Of a DNA stretch of 15,295 nt, positions 1-6,337 are shown piece after piece (within the stretch, counting starts at the first letter, position 1; each line of letters begins with the position of its first letter). Made by a program: the position numbers and the translations under genes. The DNA comes from Clostridium lundense DSM 17049 (GTDB lineage: Bacteria > Bacillota > Clostridia > Clostridiales > Clostridiaceae). A model generated the notes under the pieces. The model was not told the DNA's origin. It made no database searches and saw only the letters and a list, made by a program, of their open reading frames with translations. Where the stretch lies: the NCBI RefSeq assembly GCF_000619945.1, contig NZ_JHVC01000040.1, positions 1 through 15,295 of the forward strand, written 5' to 3'.

Positions 1-203
1 GCCTAATGATATTTGAGAAATTTGCAAATTTAAAGTATAAGTATGGAAATAGACATTTTTGGTGTAGAGGCTTCTATGTGGATACAGTAGGAAAAAATAA
101 GAATGCAATAGAAGAATATATAAAAAATCAACAAAATGAAGACATGATCGCTGACCAAATAAGTATTAAAGAATATGTTGACCCTTTTAAGGGTGGCAGG
201 TAA
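1..203 (+). CDS. tnpA: IS200/IS605-family transposase TnpA, C-terminal part (cut by window start)
   Basis: This is the last ~67 residues of a Y1 (HUH-type) single-strand transposase. The frame is open to the window edge: codon CTA at 3-5 precedes the ATG at 6, so that ATG is internal and the full gene (usually ~130-150 residues) starts outside. The segment KYKYGNRHFWCRGFYVDTVG is the hallmark near the HUH core of IS200-type TnpA. The helix containing EEYIKNQ carries the tyrosine expected to be the catalytic nucleophile that cuts and joins single-stranded element ends. The C-terminus KEYVDPFKGGR is also typical of clostridial members. The stop at 201-203 is normal for the family, so this end is intact. 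No tnpB follows. Whether the missing N-terminal half is intact cannot be judged. Confidence 0.9.
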   Translation, partial: LMIFEKFANLKYKYGNRHFWCRGFYVDTVGKNKNAIEEYIKNQQNEDMIADQISIKEYVDPFKGGR

Positions 204-310
204 CAGTTAAATTGCGGCTGGCGAGATTTTTATACGTGCCTTAAGGCACAATGCTGGTAAAGTGCCCTTATAGGGCTTAAGAAAAACCACCAGCTAAGCT
301 GGTGGATATT
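204..310 (+). other. Structured IS right-end region with three hairpins (omega-RNA-like layout)
   Basis: Three stems follow the tnpA stop. One is the perfect palindrome GTGCCTTAAGGCAC at 236-249. The second is GCCCT-TAT-AGGGC at 264-276. The third is CCACCAGC-TAA-GCTGGTGG centred on 296. In addition GCTGGT at 253-258 is complementary to ACCAGC at 289-294, inside the third hairpin, so an alternative pairing or pseudoknot is possible. In tnpB-carrying relatives the right end is also the scaffold of the TnpB guide RNA (omega RNA). The amount of folding here exceeds what TnpA recognition alone needs, so a relic or trans-acting guide RNA is an inference worth testing. The last hairpin could also act as a weak terminator. 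Confidence 0.45.
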
Positions 311-483
311 TATTATATTTAAAATTTTGAAAAACATATCATAGTATTCATATTAACAACATTTTCATTATTTTTCAATATTTTTATTAAATGTTGTATA
401 TTAAAAAGTAAGATGTTTGTAATAATTTTATGAAAAATATAAAATTTATCGGATCTTATAAATTAAATCTTATAAAATTATAT
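311..483. other. AT-rich spacer with no recognised gene
   Basis: This stretch between the IS end and the promoter of the cell-wall amidase gene is very AT-rich and has stop codons in all frames. I see no RNA gene, no convincing promoter and no repeat in it. Confidence 0.6.
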
Positions 484-537
484 AACTTTACAAAATTAAT
501 CATAAACTTTACAACATATTGTATGGGTTGATATAAT
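484..537 (+). promoter_or_regulatory. SigA-type promoter of the CWB2-amidase gene, with duplicated AACTTTACAA
   Basis: A -35 TTTACA (508-513) is followed after 18 bp by a perfect -10 TATAAT (532-537), with an extended -10 TG at 529-530. The predicted start site is near 544, giving a very short leader in which the ribosome binding site (545-550) is almost at the 5' end. The 10-mer AACTTTACAA occurs at 484-493 and again at 505-514, exactly 21 bp apart (two helical turns). The second copy overlaps the -35 box, which suggests a regulator site, although a duplicated -35 element is also possible. Confidence 0.6.
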
Positions 538-556
538 TAGCAATGGAGGGATGTAT

Positions 557-2233
557 ATGAAGAAATGCAATAGCTTTTTATTTGGATTAGTAACGCTACT
601 AACAATTACATCAGTAAGCGTTACTGTTAGTGCAGCATCAAAATCAACAAGATTACATGGTAAAGATAGATTTAAAACTAATAGTGCGGTGGTAGAGGAT
701 GGATGGCAGAAAGCTGATAATGTTGTTTTGGTAAATGGAGAAAATTATCCAGACAGCTTAAGTGCAGCAGTTTTAGCTAAAAAATATAATGCACCTATTG
801 TCTTAACTAGAAGTAATGCATTAGACAGCAATACAAAAAATTTATTACAAAGGTTAAGAACAAAGAAGGTTTATATAGTTGGTGGAGAGGGTGTAATTAA
901 CCCTAATATAGAAAGGGAATTAAATAAACTATATATAACTACAGAAAGAATATGTGGACAAGATAGATATGAAACTTCATTAGCTGTAGCTAAAAAAATA
1001 GGAACAAGTAATGGTATAATATTAGCTACAGGAAAGGATTATACAGATGCATTAAGTGCAGCTCCTATAGCTGCAAAATTACAGATTCCTATTTTATTAG
1101 TACCTAAGAATAACATACCAAGTTATATAAGCAATTCTATAAAATCAAGAAATGTTACAAAGACTTATGTTGTTGGAGGAAATGATATAATTAGTGACAA
1201 TGTAGCTAATGCTTTTTCAAACGTTAAAAGAATAAATGGAAAAGATAAGTATGAAAGAAATATAAATGTTATAAAAGAATTTGAGAACAAGCTAGATCTT
1301 AGTAATGCTATATTGGCATATTCAGAAGGTTTTGCAGATGCATTATCTGGAACTGCTTATGCTGCATTAAAGAATAGCCCTATTGTTCTTACAGACAAGA
1401 ATCCAACAGGAATAACAAAAGATTATATTAAAAATAAAAATGTAAAAAATTTAATTGTACTTGGTGGAACAGCTGGAATAACAGATGAAACTATTAATAA
1501 TCTATGTGAAAATAACGGAGATAATTATTCTAATAAAAATACATCTAAGAATGGTACATATAATGAGGTTATGTCCAGCAAAGATACATCTAAGAACGGT
1601 ACATATAATGAATTTATGTCTAGCAAAGATACATCTGATAATGGTATATCTAACAATGACGCATCTAGTAACAATGCATCTAACGAAAATACATCTGAGA
1701 GCAATATAAAAAAGGAAAATAATTTCGACGATATTCACATAGATGGAACTATTGAGGTACAAATATCTAAGTATAATCATTCCAGTGGAAATGATGTTAA
1801 ATTTATAGTAGTTCATGATACTGGAAATTATAAAGATACTGCTAAAGCTAATGCTCATTATTTTGGTGGAGGAGATAGACAAGCGTCAGCTCATTATTTT
1901 GTTGATGAAAATTGTATAGTACAAGTAGTAGAAGAGTATGAGGCATCATGGCATTGTGGTGATGGAGGAATGAAGTATGGTATAGGCAATCATAATTCTA
2001 TAAGCATAGAAATGTGTAATTCTGGTGGTTATATAGATGAAAAAACTATTAATAATACTTTAGAATTAGCTAAGCATTTGATGAAAAAATATAATGTTCC
2101 AATTGAAAATGTTGTAAGACACTATGATGCTAGTAGAAAAATTTGCCCAAATAATATGTCAGCTAATGATTGGGCGAAGTGGAAGGAATTTAAAGCTAGA
2201 TTAAGTGAAAAAATTACTGGAAACAGTAATTGA
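557..2233 (+). CDS. Secreted cell-wall protein: three CWB2 repeats plus N-acetylmuramoyl-L-alanine amidase
   Basis: A surface-anchored peptidoglycan hydrolase of 558 residues. The in-frame ATG at 551 touches the GGAGGG motif (545-550) with no spacing; the ATG at 557 sits 7 bases after GGAGG and gives a classical signal peptide (MKKCNSFLFGLVTLL..VSA, cleavage near residue 26-27), so I chose 557. Domains: three cell wall binding repeat 2 modules (CWB2) at about 30-120, 130-220 and 225-317, each with the recurring G(K/Q)D(R/K)(F/Y) and VVGG/VLGG-type motifs; a low-complexity S/N/T/K linker at 318-395; and an amidase_2 (T7-lysozyme/PGRP) domain at about 398-548. Expected zinc ligands are His420 (VVHDTG), His522 (RHYDASRKICP) and Cys530. 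CWB2 domains bind anionic wall polymer in clostridia; the amidase cleaves the lactoyl-alanine bond. Promoter and terminator flank it, so it is monocistronic. A role in autolysis or cell separation is inferred. The amidase resembles phage endolysins. Confidence 0.9.
   Translation: MKKCNSFLFGLVTLLTITSVSVTVSAASKSTRLHGKDRFKTNSAVVEDGWQKADNVVLVNGENYPDSLSAAVLAKKYNAPIVLTRSNALDSNTKNLLQRLRTKKVYIVGGEGVINPNIERELNKLYITTERICGQDRYETSLAVAKKIGTSNGIILATGKDYTDALSAAPIAAKLQIPILLVPKNNIPSYISNSIKSRNVTKTYVVGGNDIISDNVANAFSNVKRINGKDKYERNINVIKEFENKLDLSNAILAYSEGFADALSGTAYAALKNSPIVLTDKNPTGITKDYIKNKNVKNLIVLGGTAGITDETINNLCENNGDNYSNKNTSKNGTYNEVMSSKDTSKNGTYNEFMSSKDTSDNGISNNDASSNNASNENTSESNIKKENNFDDIHIDGTIEVQISKYNHSSGNDVKFIVVHDTGNYKDTAKANAHYFGGGDRQASAHYFVDENCIVQVVEEYEASWHCGDGGMKYGIGNHNSISIEMCNSGGYIDEKTINNTLELAKHLMKKYNVPIENVVRHYDASRKICPNNMSANDWAKWKEFKARLSEKITGNSN
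1541..1660 (+). repeat. 45-bp tandem repeat coding the linker of the wall amidase
   Basis: Two near-identical 45-bp units at 1541-1585 and 1586-1630 encode TSKNGTYNEVMSSKD and TSKNGTYNEFMSSKD. A decayed third unit begins at 1631 (TSDNGISNND) and fades into S/N/T-rich sequence. The unit length is a multiple of three, so gain or loss of copies would change linker length without shifting the frame. A spurious open frame on the opposite strand arises from this repetition. Confidence 0.85.
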
Positions 2234-2294
2234 GAAAATTATAGAGTAAACGTAAAGCAGATGGAGAAAATTATAAAGTAGTAGAATAAAAATA

Positions 2295-2324
2295 AGCCTT
2301 GGATTCATTCAAGGCTATTTTTTT
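2295..2324 (+). terminator. Rho-independent terminator of the wall amidase gene
   Basis: Stem AGCCTTG (2295-2301) pairs with CAAGGCT (2310-2316), with an 8-base loop, followed by a run of seven T (2318-2324). It lies 61 bases after the stop codon. Confidence 0.85.
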
Positions 2325-2477
2325 ATACCATTTACAATATGGTTGTTATATTATAAAATTATATGAAACTTATAGGAGTTAATATAAAAGTTAATATATT
2401 TGTTAGAATTTTTATTTAAAAGAAGTTTAAAATTATTATGTGTTGAACAAAATATGTTTAATTAAGGAGATGATCTT

Positions 2478-4262
2478 GTGATAAACGGAAATGTAGAAGG
2501 AATTAGAGACGTTATATTAGAAAAGCTAGAAATTATATATAAGATTAAAGTACCAAAAGATGAAGTTTTTAATTTAGAAATAGTGGATATAATCTCTGAA
2601 GTTACATGTGAAATAGAAAGAGAAATTAGTGTAGCTATAGATAGAAAAGGAAATGTAATAGATGTAGCTATAGGAGATAGTACTACTGTAGAAATACCTA
2701 TAATTGATATAAAAGAGAAAAGGTTATCAGGAGTAAGGGTAATCCATACTCATCCTAATGGAAATTCTAGATTGTCTGCTTTAGATTTATCTGCTCTTAC
2801 AAGGTTAAAGCTAGATTGTATAGCAGCTATAGGAGTAGATGATGTTGGAGTTACAGATATAACATTAGGCTTTTGTAGTATAGAAAAAGACATTTTAGTA
2901 TCAGAAACTACCAAAAAGTTAACTGTTGAGGAAGCTATTAACTATGATTTAATAGATAGGGTAAAATTCATTGAAGAAACTATAAAATTAAATGAAGTTA
3001 TTGAGGATAATACGGAAAGAGCTATTTTAGTTGGAGTAGAAAGTGAAGAAAGTTTAGAGGAATTAGAAGAATTAGCAAAAGCATGTAATGTAACCACTGT
3101 AGAGTGGGTGCTTCAAAAAAGAAATAAAGTTGACTCTGCTCTTTATGTAGGAAGGGGAAAAGTAGAAGAAATTGCACTATTAAGACAGGCAAAAAAGGCT
3201 AATGTGGTTATTTTTGATGATGAATTAACTGCTTCTCAGGTTAGAAATCTTGAGGATTTTATTGGAGTAAAAGTAATTGATAGAACTACTTTGATTTTAG
3301 AGATATTTGCTAAGAGAGCAAAAAGTAAAGATGGAAAAATTCAGGTAGAGCTTGCTCAGTTAAAATATAGATTAACTAGATTATCAGGATTAGGAACAGT
3401 TCTTTCAAGAACTGGTGGTGGTATTGGAACTAGAGGACCTGGAGAAAAGAAATTAGAAACAGATAGAAGACATATAAGAGAAAGAATATATGATTTATCT
3501 AAAGAGCTAGAAAAGATAAAAAAGACAAGAGAAACTCAAAGGGACAATAGAAATGAAATACCTAAGGTATCTTTAGTTGGGTATACTAATGCAGGAAAAT
3601 CTACTTTAAGAAATGTACTTTACAATATGTATTCTACAAAGGAAGGTTCATTAAAAGAAAATGTATTTGAAGCAGATATGCTTTTTGCAACTTTGGATAC
3701 TACTACTAGAGCCATAGTACTTCCAGATAATAGGACTATAACATTAACGGATACAGTAGGATTTATAAAAAAGCTTCCTCATGATTTAGTAGAGGCATTT
3801 AAATCTACACTAGAAGAAGTAATTTATTCTGATTTATTACTACATGTGGTAGATATATCTTCAGATTATTATGAAGAGCAGGTAGAAGCAGTAGAGATAG
3901 TATTAAAGGAATTAAAGGCATTAGATAAACCTACAATACTAGTTTTAAATAAAGTAGATAAAGTTAGCGAAGAAGAAATGCTAAATATAAGAGAGAAATT
4001 TAAGGAACAGCATTATATAGAAATATCAGCAAAGCAAGGTATTAATTTAGAAAAGCTTTTAGAAGAGGTAATTAATAAGTTACCATATAAACTGAAGAAA
4101 GTAGAATATTTAATACCTTATGCAGACAGTGCTACAGCAGCCTATTTGCATAGAAATGCTAATGTTAATGTAGAAGAATATAGGGAAGATGGAACTTATA
4201 TTAGTGCAGAAGTGGATGATCAAGTGTATAATGTGTGCAAAAAATACATGATTGGTGAATAG
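2478..4262 (+). CDS. hflX: GTPase HflX, long form with N-terminal JAMM-like domain
   Basis: Ribosome-associated GTPase that splits stalled or stressed ribosomes. The GTG start at 2478 has AAGGAGATGAT 8 bases upstream. The 594 residues exceed the usual ~420. The HflX part begins near 180 (RAILVGVE) and has the HflX glycine-rich signature (SRTGGGIGTRGPGEKKLETD, from ~310), G1 GYTNAGKST (368-376), G3 DTVGF (425-429), G4 NKVD (491-494) and G5 SAK (517-519). Between G1 and G3 there is an insertion of about 15 residues (380-400). The first ~170 residues are a separate domain holding HTHPNGNSRLSALD: His90-x-His92-x7-Ser100-xx-Asp103 matches the JAMM/JAB1-MPN zinc-site consensus exactly, and Glu49 (REISVAID) is a plausible catalytic glutamate. 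The fold and any peptidase activity are inferred. No clear promoter box is visible in the 150 bases upstream, although a terminator separates the gene from its neighbour. Confidence 0.95.
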   Translation: MINGNVEGIRDVILEKLEIIYKIKVPKDEVFNLEIVDIISEVTCEIEREISVAIDRKGNVIDVAIGDSTTVEIPIIDIKEKRLSGVRVIHTHPNGNSRLSALDLSALTRLKLDCIAAIGVDDVGVTDITLGFCSIEKDILVSETTKKLTVEEAINYDLIDRVKFIEETIKLNEVIEDNTERAILVGVESEESLEELEELAKACNVTTVEWVLQKRNKVDSALYVGRGKVEEIALLRQAKKANVVIFDDELTASQVRNLEDFIGVKVIDRTTLILEIFAKRAKSKDGKIQVELAQLKYRLTRLSGLGTVLSRTGGGIGTRGPGEKKLETDRRHIRERIYDLSKELEKIKKTRETQRDNRNEIPKVSLVGYTNAGKSTLRNVLYNMYSTKEGSLKENVFEADMLFATLDTTTRAIVLPDNRTITLTDTVGFIKKLPHDLVEAFKSTLEEVIYSDLLLHVVDISSDYYEEQVEAVEIVLKELKALDKPTILVLNKVDKVSEEEMLNIREKFKEQHYIEISAKQGINLEKLLEEVINKLPYKLKKVEYLIPYADSATAAYLHRNANVNVEEYREDGTYISAEVDDQVYNVCKKYMIGE

Positions 4263-4265
4263 AAT

Positions 4266-4410
4266 TTAGAGTGAAGAGTGAAGAATAAAGGAGGCTTTTC
4301 TTCCGCATACGCTACGGAAAAGCTTAGATTATAAATAACAAATAAGGACAATTTTTCGTAATGATAATGAAGAAAAATAACCTCTACTTTTCACTATTCA
4401 TTCTTTACTG
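4266..4410. repeat. Imperfect palindromic intergenic repeat, copy A
   Basis: The left arm (4266-4291, rich in AGTGAAGA) is an imperfect inverted match of the right arm (4381-4410). An imperfect hairpin lies inside, with GCTTTTC and CCG (4294-4305) opposite CGGAAAAGC (4315-4323). The right arm, read on the minus strand, contains TGAATAGTGAAAAGTAGAG (4400 back to 4382), which matches 18 of 19 bases at 11229-11247 in copy B. Both copies carry GCTTTTCTT next to this core. It fills the gap between hflX and the amidohydrolase gene and resembles a non-coding, MITE- or REP-like element. The inner hairpin might also terminate hflX transcripts, but it has no clean T run. Confidence 0.6.
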
Positions 4411-4437
4411 TTAGTTATTAAAGTGGGGGGATGTTAT

Positions 4438-5733
4438 GTGGATATTTTAATTAAGGATACCATGATAATTACTATGGATGAAGAAAAAGACGTTATAGAT
4501 AGGGGCTATGTATTAATAAAGGATAACTATATTAAGGAAGTTTCTTATGGGGAGTATTATGGAGAATACGCAGGTCAGAATGAAAATTTAGAAGTTATAA
4601 ATGGTAAGGATTATTGTGTTATGCCAGGGTTAGTAAATACTCATACTCATGCGGCTATGACTATGTTAAGAGGATATGGAGAAGGATTACCTCTTATGAG
4701 ATGGCTAAAAGAGAAGATATGGCCTATGGAGAGTAAGTTTACAGGAAAGCATATAAAATTAGGAACAGAAATTGCTTGCTTAGAGATGCTTAGTACAGGA
4801 ACTACTTGTTTTAATAATATGTACTTTTATGAAAATGAAGTTATGGAAGTAGCTAAAGAATTTAATATGCGAGCTGTTTTAGGAATAGCAATAATAGGAG
4901 ATAGTTGGGAGCAGCAACTAAAGCAGGGATTAGAACTTAGAAAAAAGATTGAAAGTTGCAAGGAAACTACAGTAACAAGTATGTTAGCTCCTCATTCACC
5001 TTATACAGTATCTAAAGAAGTCTTAAAGGTAATAGCGGAAGAAGGAAAGAAGATAAACAGTGGTATACACATACACATTGGGGAAACAGAAGATGAAGTG
5101 AACATATTAAAGGAACAATATAATAGTACAGCCTGTGAACTGCTTTTAGAAAGCGGTGTATTTGAAAATAGGGTAGTGGGAGCTCATTGTGTTCATTTAA
5201 CGGATGATGATATAAAAATAATCAGAGATAATAAAGTAAATGTAGCATATAATCCTCAAAGTAATATGAAGTTAGCTAGTGGAGTACCAAGAATAGTAGA
5301 AATGCTAGATGCGGGAGTAAATGTATGTATAGGTACTGATGGAACTTCTAGTAATAATAATTTAAATATGATTGAAGAAATGGAGACAGGAGCATTACTT
5401 CAGAAGCTTTGGTATAAGGATGCAACTAAATTAGATAGTAAGGAAATAATTAAAATGGCTACATTAAATGGTGCCAAGGCATTAGGTTTTAGTAAACTAG
5501 GAAAAATAAAAGAAGGATTTTTAGCAGACTTAATAATGATTAATTTAAATAAACCTAATTTAGTTCCAAATTATAATATATACTCTAATATAGCTTTTTC
5601 AGCTAATGGAAATGAAGTTGAGTATGTAATTGTAGATGGAAAAATAATAATGAAAAAAGGTGAATTTTTAAATATAGATAAGGAAAAAATTATTTACGAA
5701 TTTAAAAAGTTGTGTAAAAATCTTATGCAATAG
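4438..5733 (+). CDS. mtaD: Amidohydrolase of the MtaD / S-adenosylhomocysteine deaminase family
   Basis: A metal-dependent deaminase of 431 residues that, in this family, converts S-adenosylhomocysteine, 5'-methylthioadenosine or adenosine to the inosyl compounds. I chose GTG at 4438, 7 bases after GGGGGG (4425-4430), giving MDILIKDTMIITMD, the usual start of the family. An upstream in-frame GTG at 4423 would put the ribosome binding site inside the gene. Key residues in the 4438 numbering: His69-Thr-His71 (HTHAAMTMLRG), His213 and Glu216 (HIHIGETE), His250 (GAHCVHLT) and Asp301 (IGTDG), which match the metal ligands and proton-transfer residues of characterised MtaD enzymes. The substrate cannot be read from sequence; related guanine and chlorohydrolase-type deaminases share the scaffold. 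Rubredoxin follows after 72 bases. The gene begins just after repeat copy A, so any promoter lies in or near that repeat. Confidence 0.88.
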   Translation: MDILIKDTMIITMDEEKDVIDRGYVLIKDNYIKEVSYGEYYGEYAGQNENLEVINGKDYCVMPGLVNTHTHAAMTMLRGYGEGLPLMRWLKEKIWPMESKFTGKHIKLGTEIACLEMLSTGTTCFNNMYFYENEVMEVAKEFNMRAVLGIAIIGDSWEQQLKQGLELRKKIESCKETTVTSMLAPHSPYTVSKEVLKVIAEEGKKINSGIHIHIGETEDEVNILKEQYNSTACELLLESGVFENRVVGAHCVHLTDDDIKIIRDNKVNVAYNPQSNMKLASGVPRIVEMLDAGVNVCIGTDGTSSNNNLNMIEEMETGALLQKLWYKDATKLDSKEIIKMATLNGAKALGFSKLGKIKEGFLADLIMINLNKPNLVPNYNIYSNIAFSANGNEVEYVIVDGKIIMKKGEFLNIDKEKIIYEFKKLCKNLMQ

Positions 5734-5805
5734 ATAAAAGTCTTGAATTAATTTATGGAATTAAGATAAAACTAATGTAGTAAATTAATTTTAGGAGGAT
5801 ATATT

Positions 5806-5967
5806 ATGGATAAGTATGTTTGTAATGTATGTGGGTATATATATGATCCAGCTGAAGGTGATCCAGACAATGGAGTAAAACCAGGTACATCTTTTGAAAA
5901 TATACCAGATAACTGGGTTTGTCCTATTTGTGGTGTAGGTAAAAGTGAGTTCGAAAAAGTAAAATAA
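5806..5967 (+). CDS. Rubredoxin
   Basis: A complete 53-residue rubredoxin, a small cytoplasmic one-electron carrier with a single Fe(Cys)4 centre. AGGAGG (5793-5798) lies 7 bases before the ATG. It starts MDKYVCNVCGYIYDPAEGDP and has the two knuckles C6-x-x-C9-G-Y and C39-P-x-C42-G, plus the conserved aromatic core (Tyr4, Tyr11, Tyr13, Phe30, Trp37) and the PGTSFENIPDNWVCP stretch. Length and spacing are exactly those of clostridial rubredoxins. In anaerobes it typically passes electrons to oxygen- or peroxide-reducing proteins such as rubrerythrin and flavodiiron proteins, none of which is encoded nearby. A long-stem terminator follows directly. A possible promoter (TTGAAT 5743-5748, GATAAA 5765-5770, 16 bp apart) is weak, so read-through from the deaminase gene is possible. 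Confidence 0.97.
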   Translation: MDKYVCNVCGYIYDPAEGDPDNGVKPGTSFENIPDNWVCPICGVGKSEFEKVK

Positions 5968-5970
5968 AGC

Positions 5971-6007
5971 AGAGTGATTAGTCAATTTGACTAGTCACTC
6001 TTTGTTT
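5971..6007 (+). terminator. Rho-independent terminator after rubredoxin
   Basis: A long stem, AGAGTGATTAGTCAA (5971-5985) with TTGACTAGTCACTCT (5987-6001), has one G-T pair and is followed by TTTGTTT. It starts three bases after the stop codon. Confidence 0.9.
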
Positions 6008-6153
6008 ATAGTTAAGAGTAAAAAGAGTATTGCATTTTTAATTTGCTGATTTTTATAGAATATATATAAATCTTATGATGAAAGTAGTTTGATAATTTAG
6101 TTGCAATATTCACTTTGATAACAAAATTGGTAGGATTTATTAGTATGGATGAA

Positions 6154-6168
6154 ATGTTAATTTAACAT
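6154..6168. promoter_or_regulatory. Perfect 15-bp palindrome upstream of the pyc promoter (possible operator)
   Basis: ATGTTAATTTAACAT has two perfect 7-bp arms around a single central T and lies about 45 bp upstream of the putative pyc -35 box. Its GTTAA/TTAAC half-sites recall Rex-type sites, but the spacer is too short for the usual Rex operator. No other feature stands out in the 330-bp gap 6008-6337 apart from this and the promoter. Palindromes of this composition can occur by chance in AT-rich DNA. Confidence 0.3.
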
Positions 6169-6213
6169 GATAGTGTTTTCTTGTATAAAAGCTTAATTTG
6201 AGTAAAAATGAAA

Positions 6214-6242
6214 TTGAAAAAAAAATAACTTTCATATATAAT
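6214..6242 (+). promoter_or_regulatory. SigA-type promoter of pyc
   Basis: TTGAAA (6214-6219) and TATAAT (6237-6242) are 17 bp apart. Start of transcription near 6249 would give a leader of about 90 nt before the TTG start of pyc. I see no riboswitch-like structure in that leader beyond a weak ACACA/TGTGT stem. Confidence 0.6.
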
Positions 6243-6337
6243 TGTTTTATGAAATATTTTTGTATACACATATTCATTTGTGTTAAATATTTATGCATTT
6301 ATAGTATTTAAATTCGATTATAAAGGGGCTGAAAGAT

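Larger units (their letters stand above)
1..310 (+). mobile_element. IS200/IS605-type insertion sequence, right end
   Basis: The tnpA 3' end is followed by about 105 bases of non-coding structured DNA before ordinary AT-rich sequence resumes. Elements of this family have no terminal inverted repeats and use subterminal hairpins that TnpA recognises in single-stranded form. The last and strongest hairpin here has an 8-9 bp stem (287-295 with 297-305, apparent loop TAA), as expected for a right-end hairpin. The exact cleavage site cannot be fixed because the left end is outside the window. It probably lies within ~20 bases after 305. Confidence 0.75.

Noticed and set aside
1502..1882. 126-codon open frame on the minus strand inside the wall-amidase gene
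   Set aside because: It is low-complexity (repeating RCIF/RCIV) and arises from the tandem linker repeat read backwards. It has no ribosome binding site and the + strand frame is clearly the real gene.
2232..2275. Direct repeat GAGAAAATTATA (2232-2243 and 2264-2275) after the wall-amidase stop
   Set aside because: It is short, AT-rich and present in only two copies. It is probably a local duplication with no visible function.
5791..5985. 64-codon minus-strand open frame over rubredoxin
   Set aside because: It is the reverse complement of the rubredoxin gene, whose cysteine motifs and ribosome binding site are unmistakable.
6008..6337. Possible riboswitch or second promoter in the long gap before pyc
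   Set aside because: I found no conserved-looking aptamer or terminator/antiterminator pair. Other -35/-10 pairs in the gap (for example TTGCAT/TATAGA near 6030-6059) are weaker than the 6214-6242 promoter.
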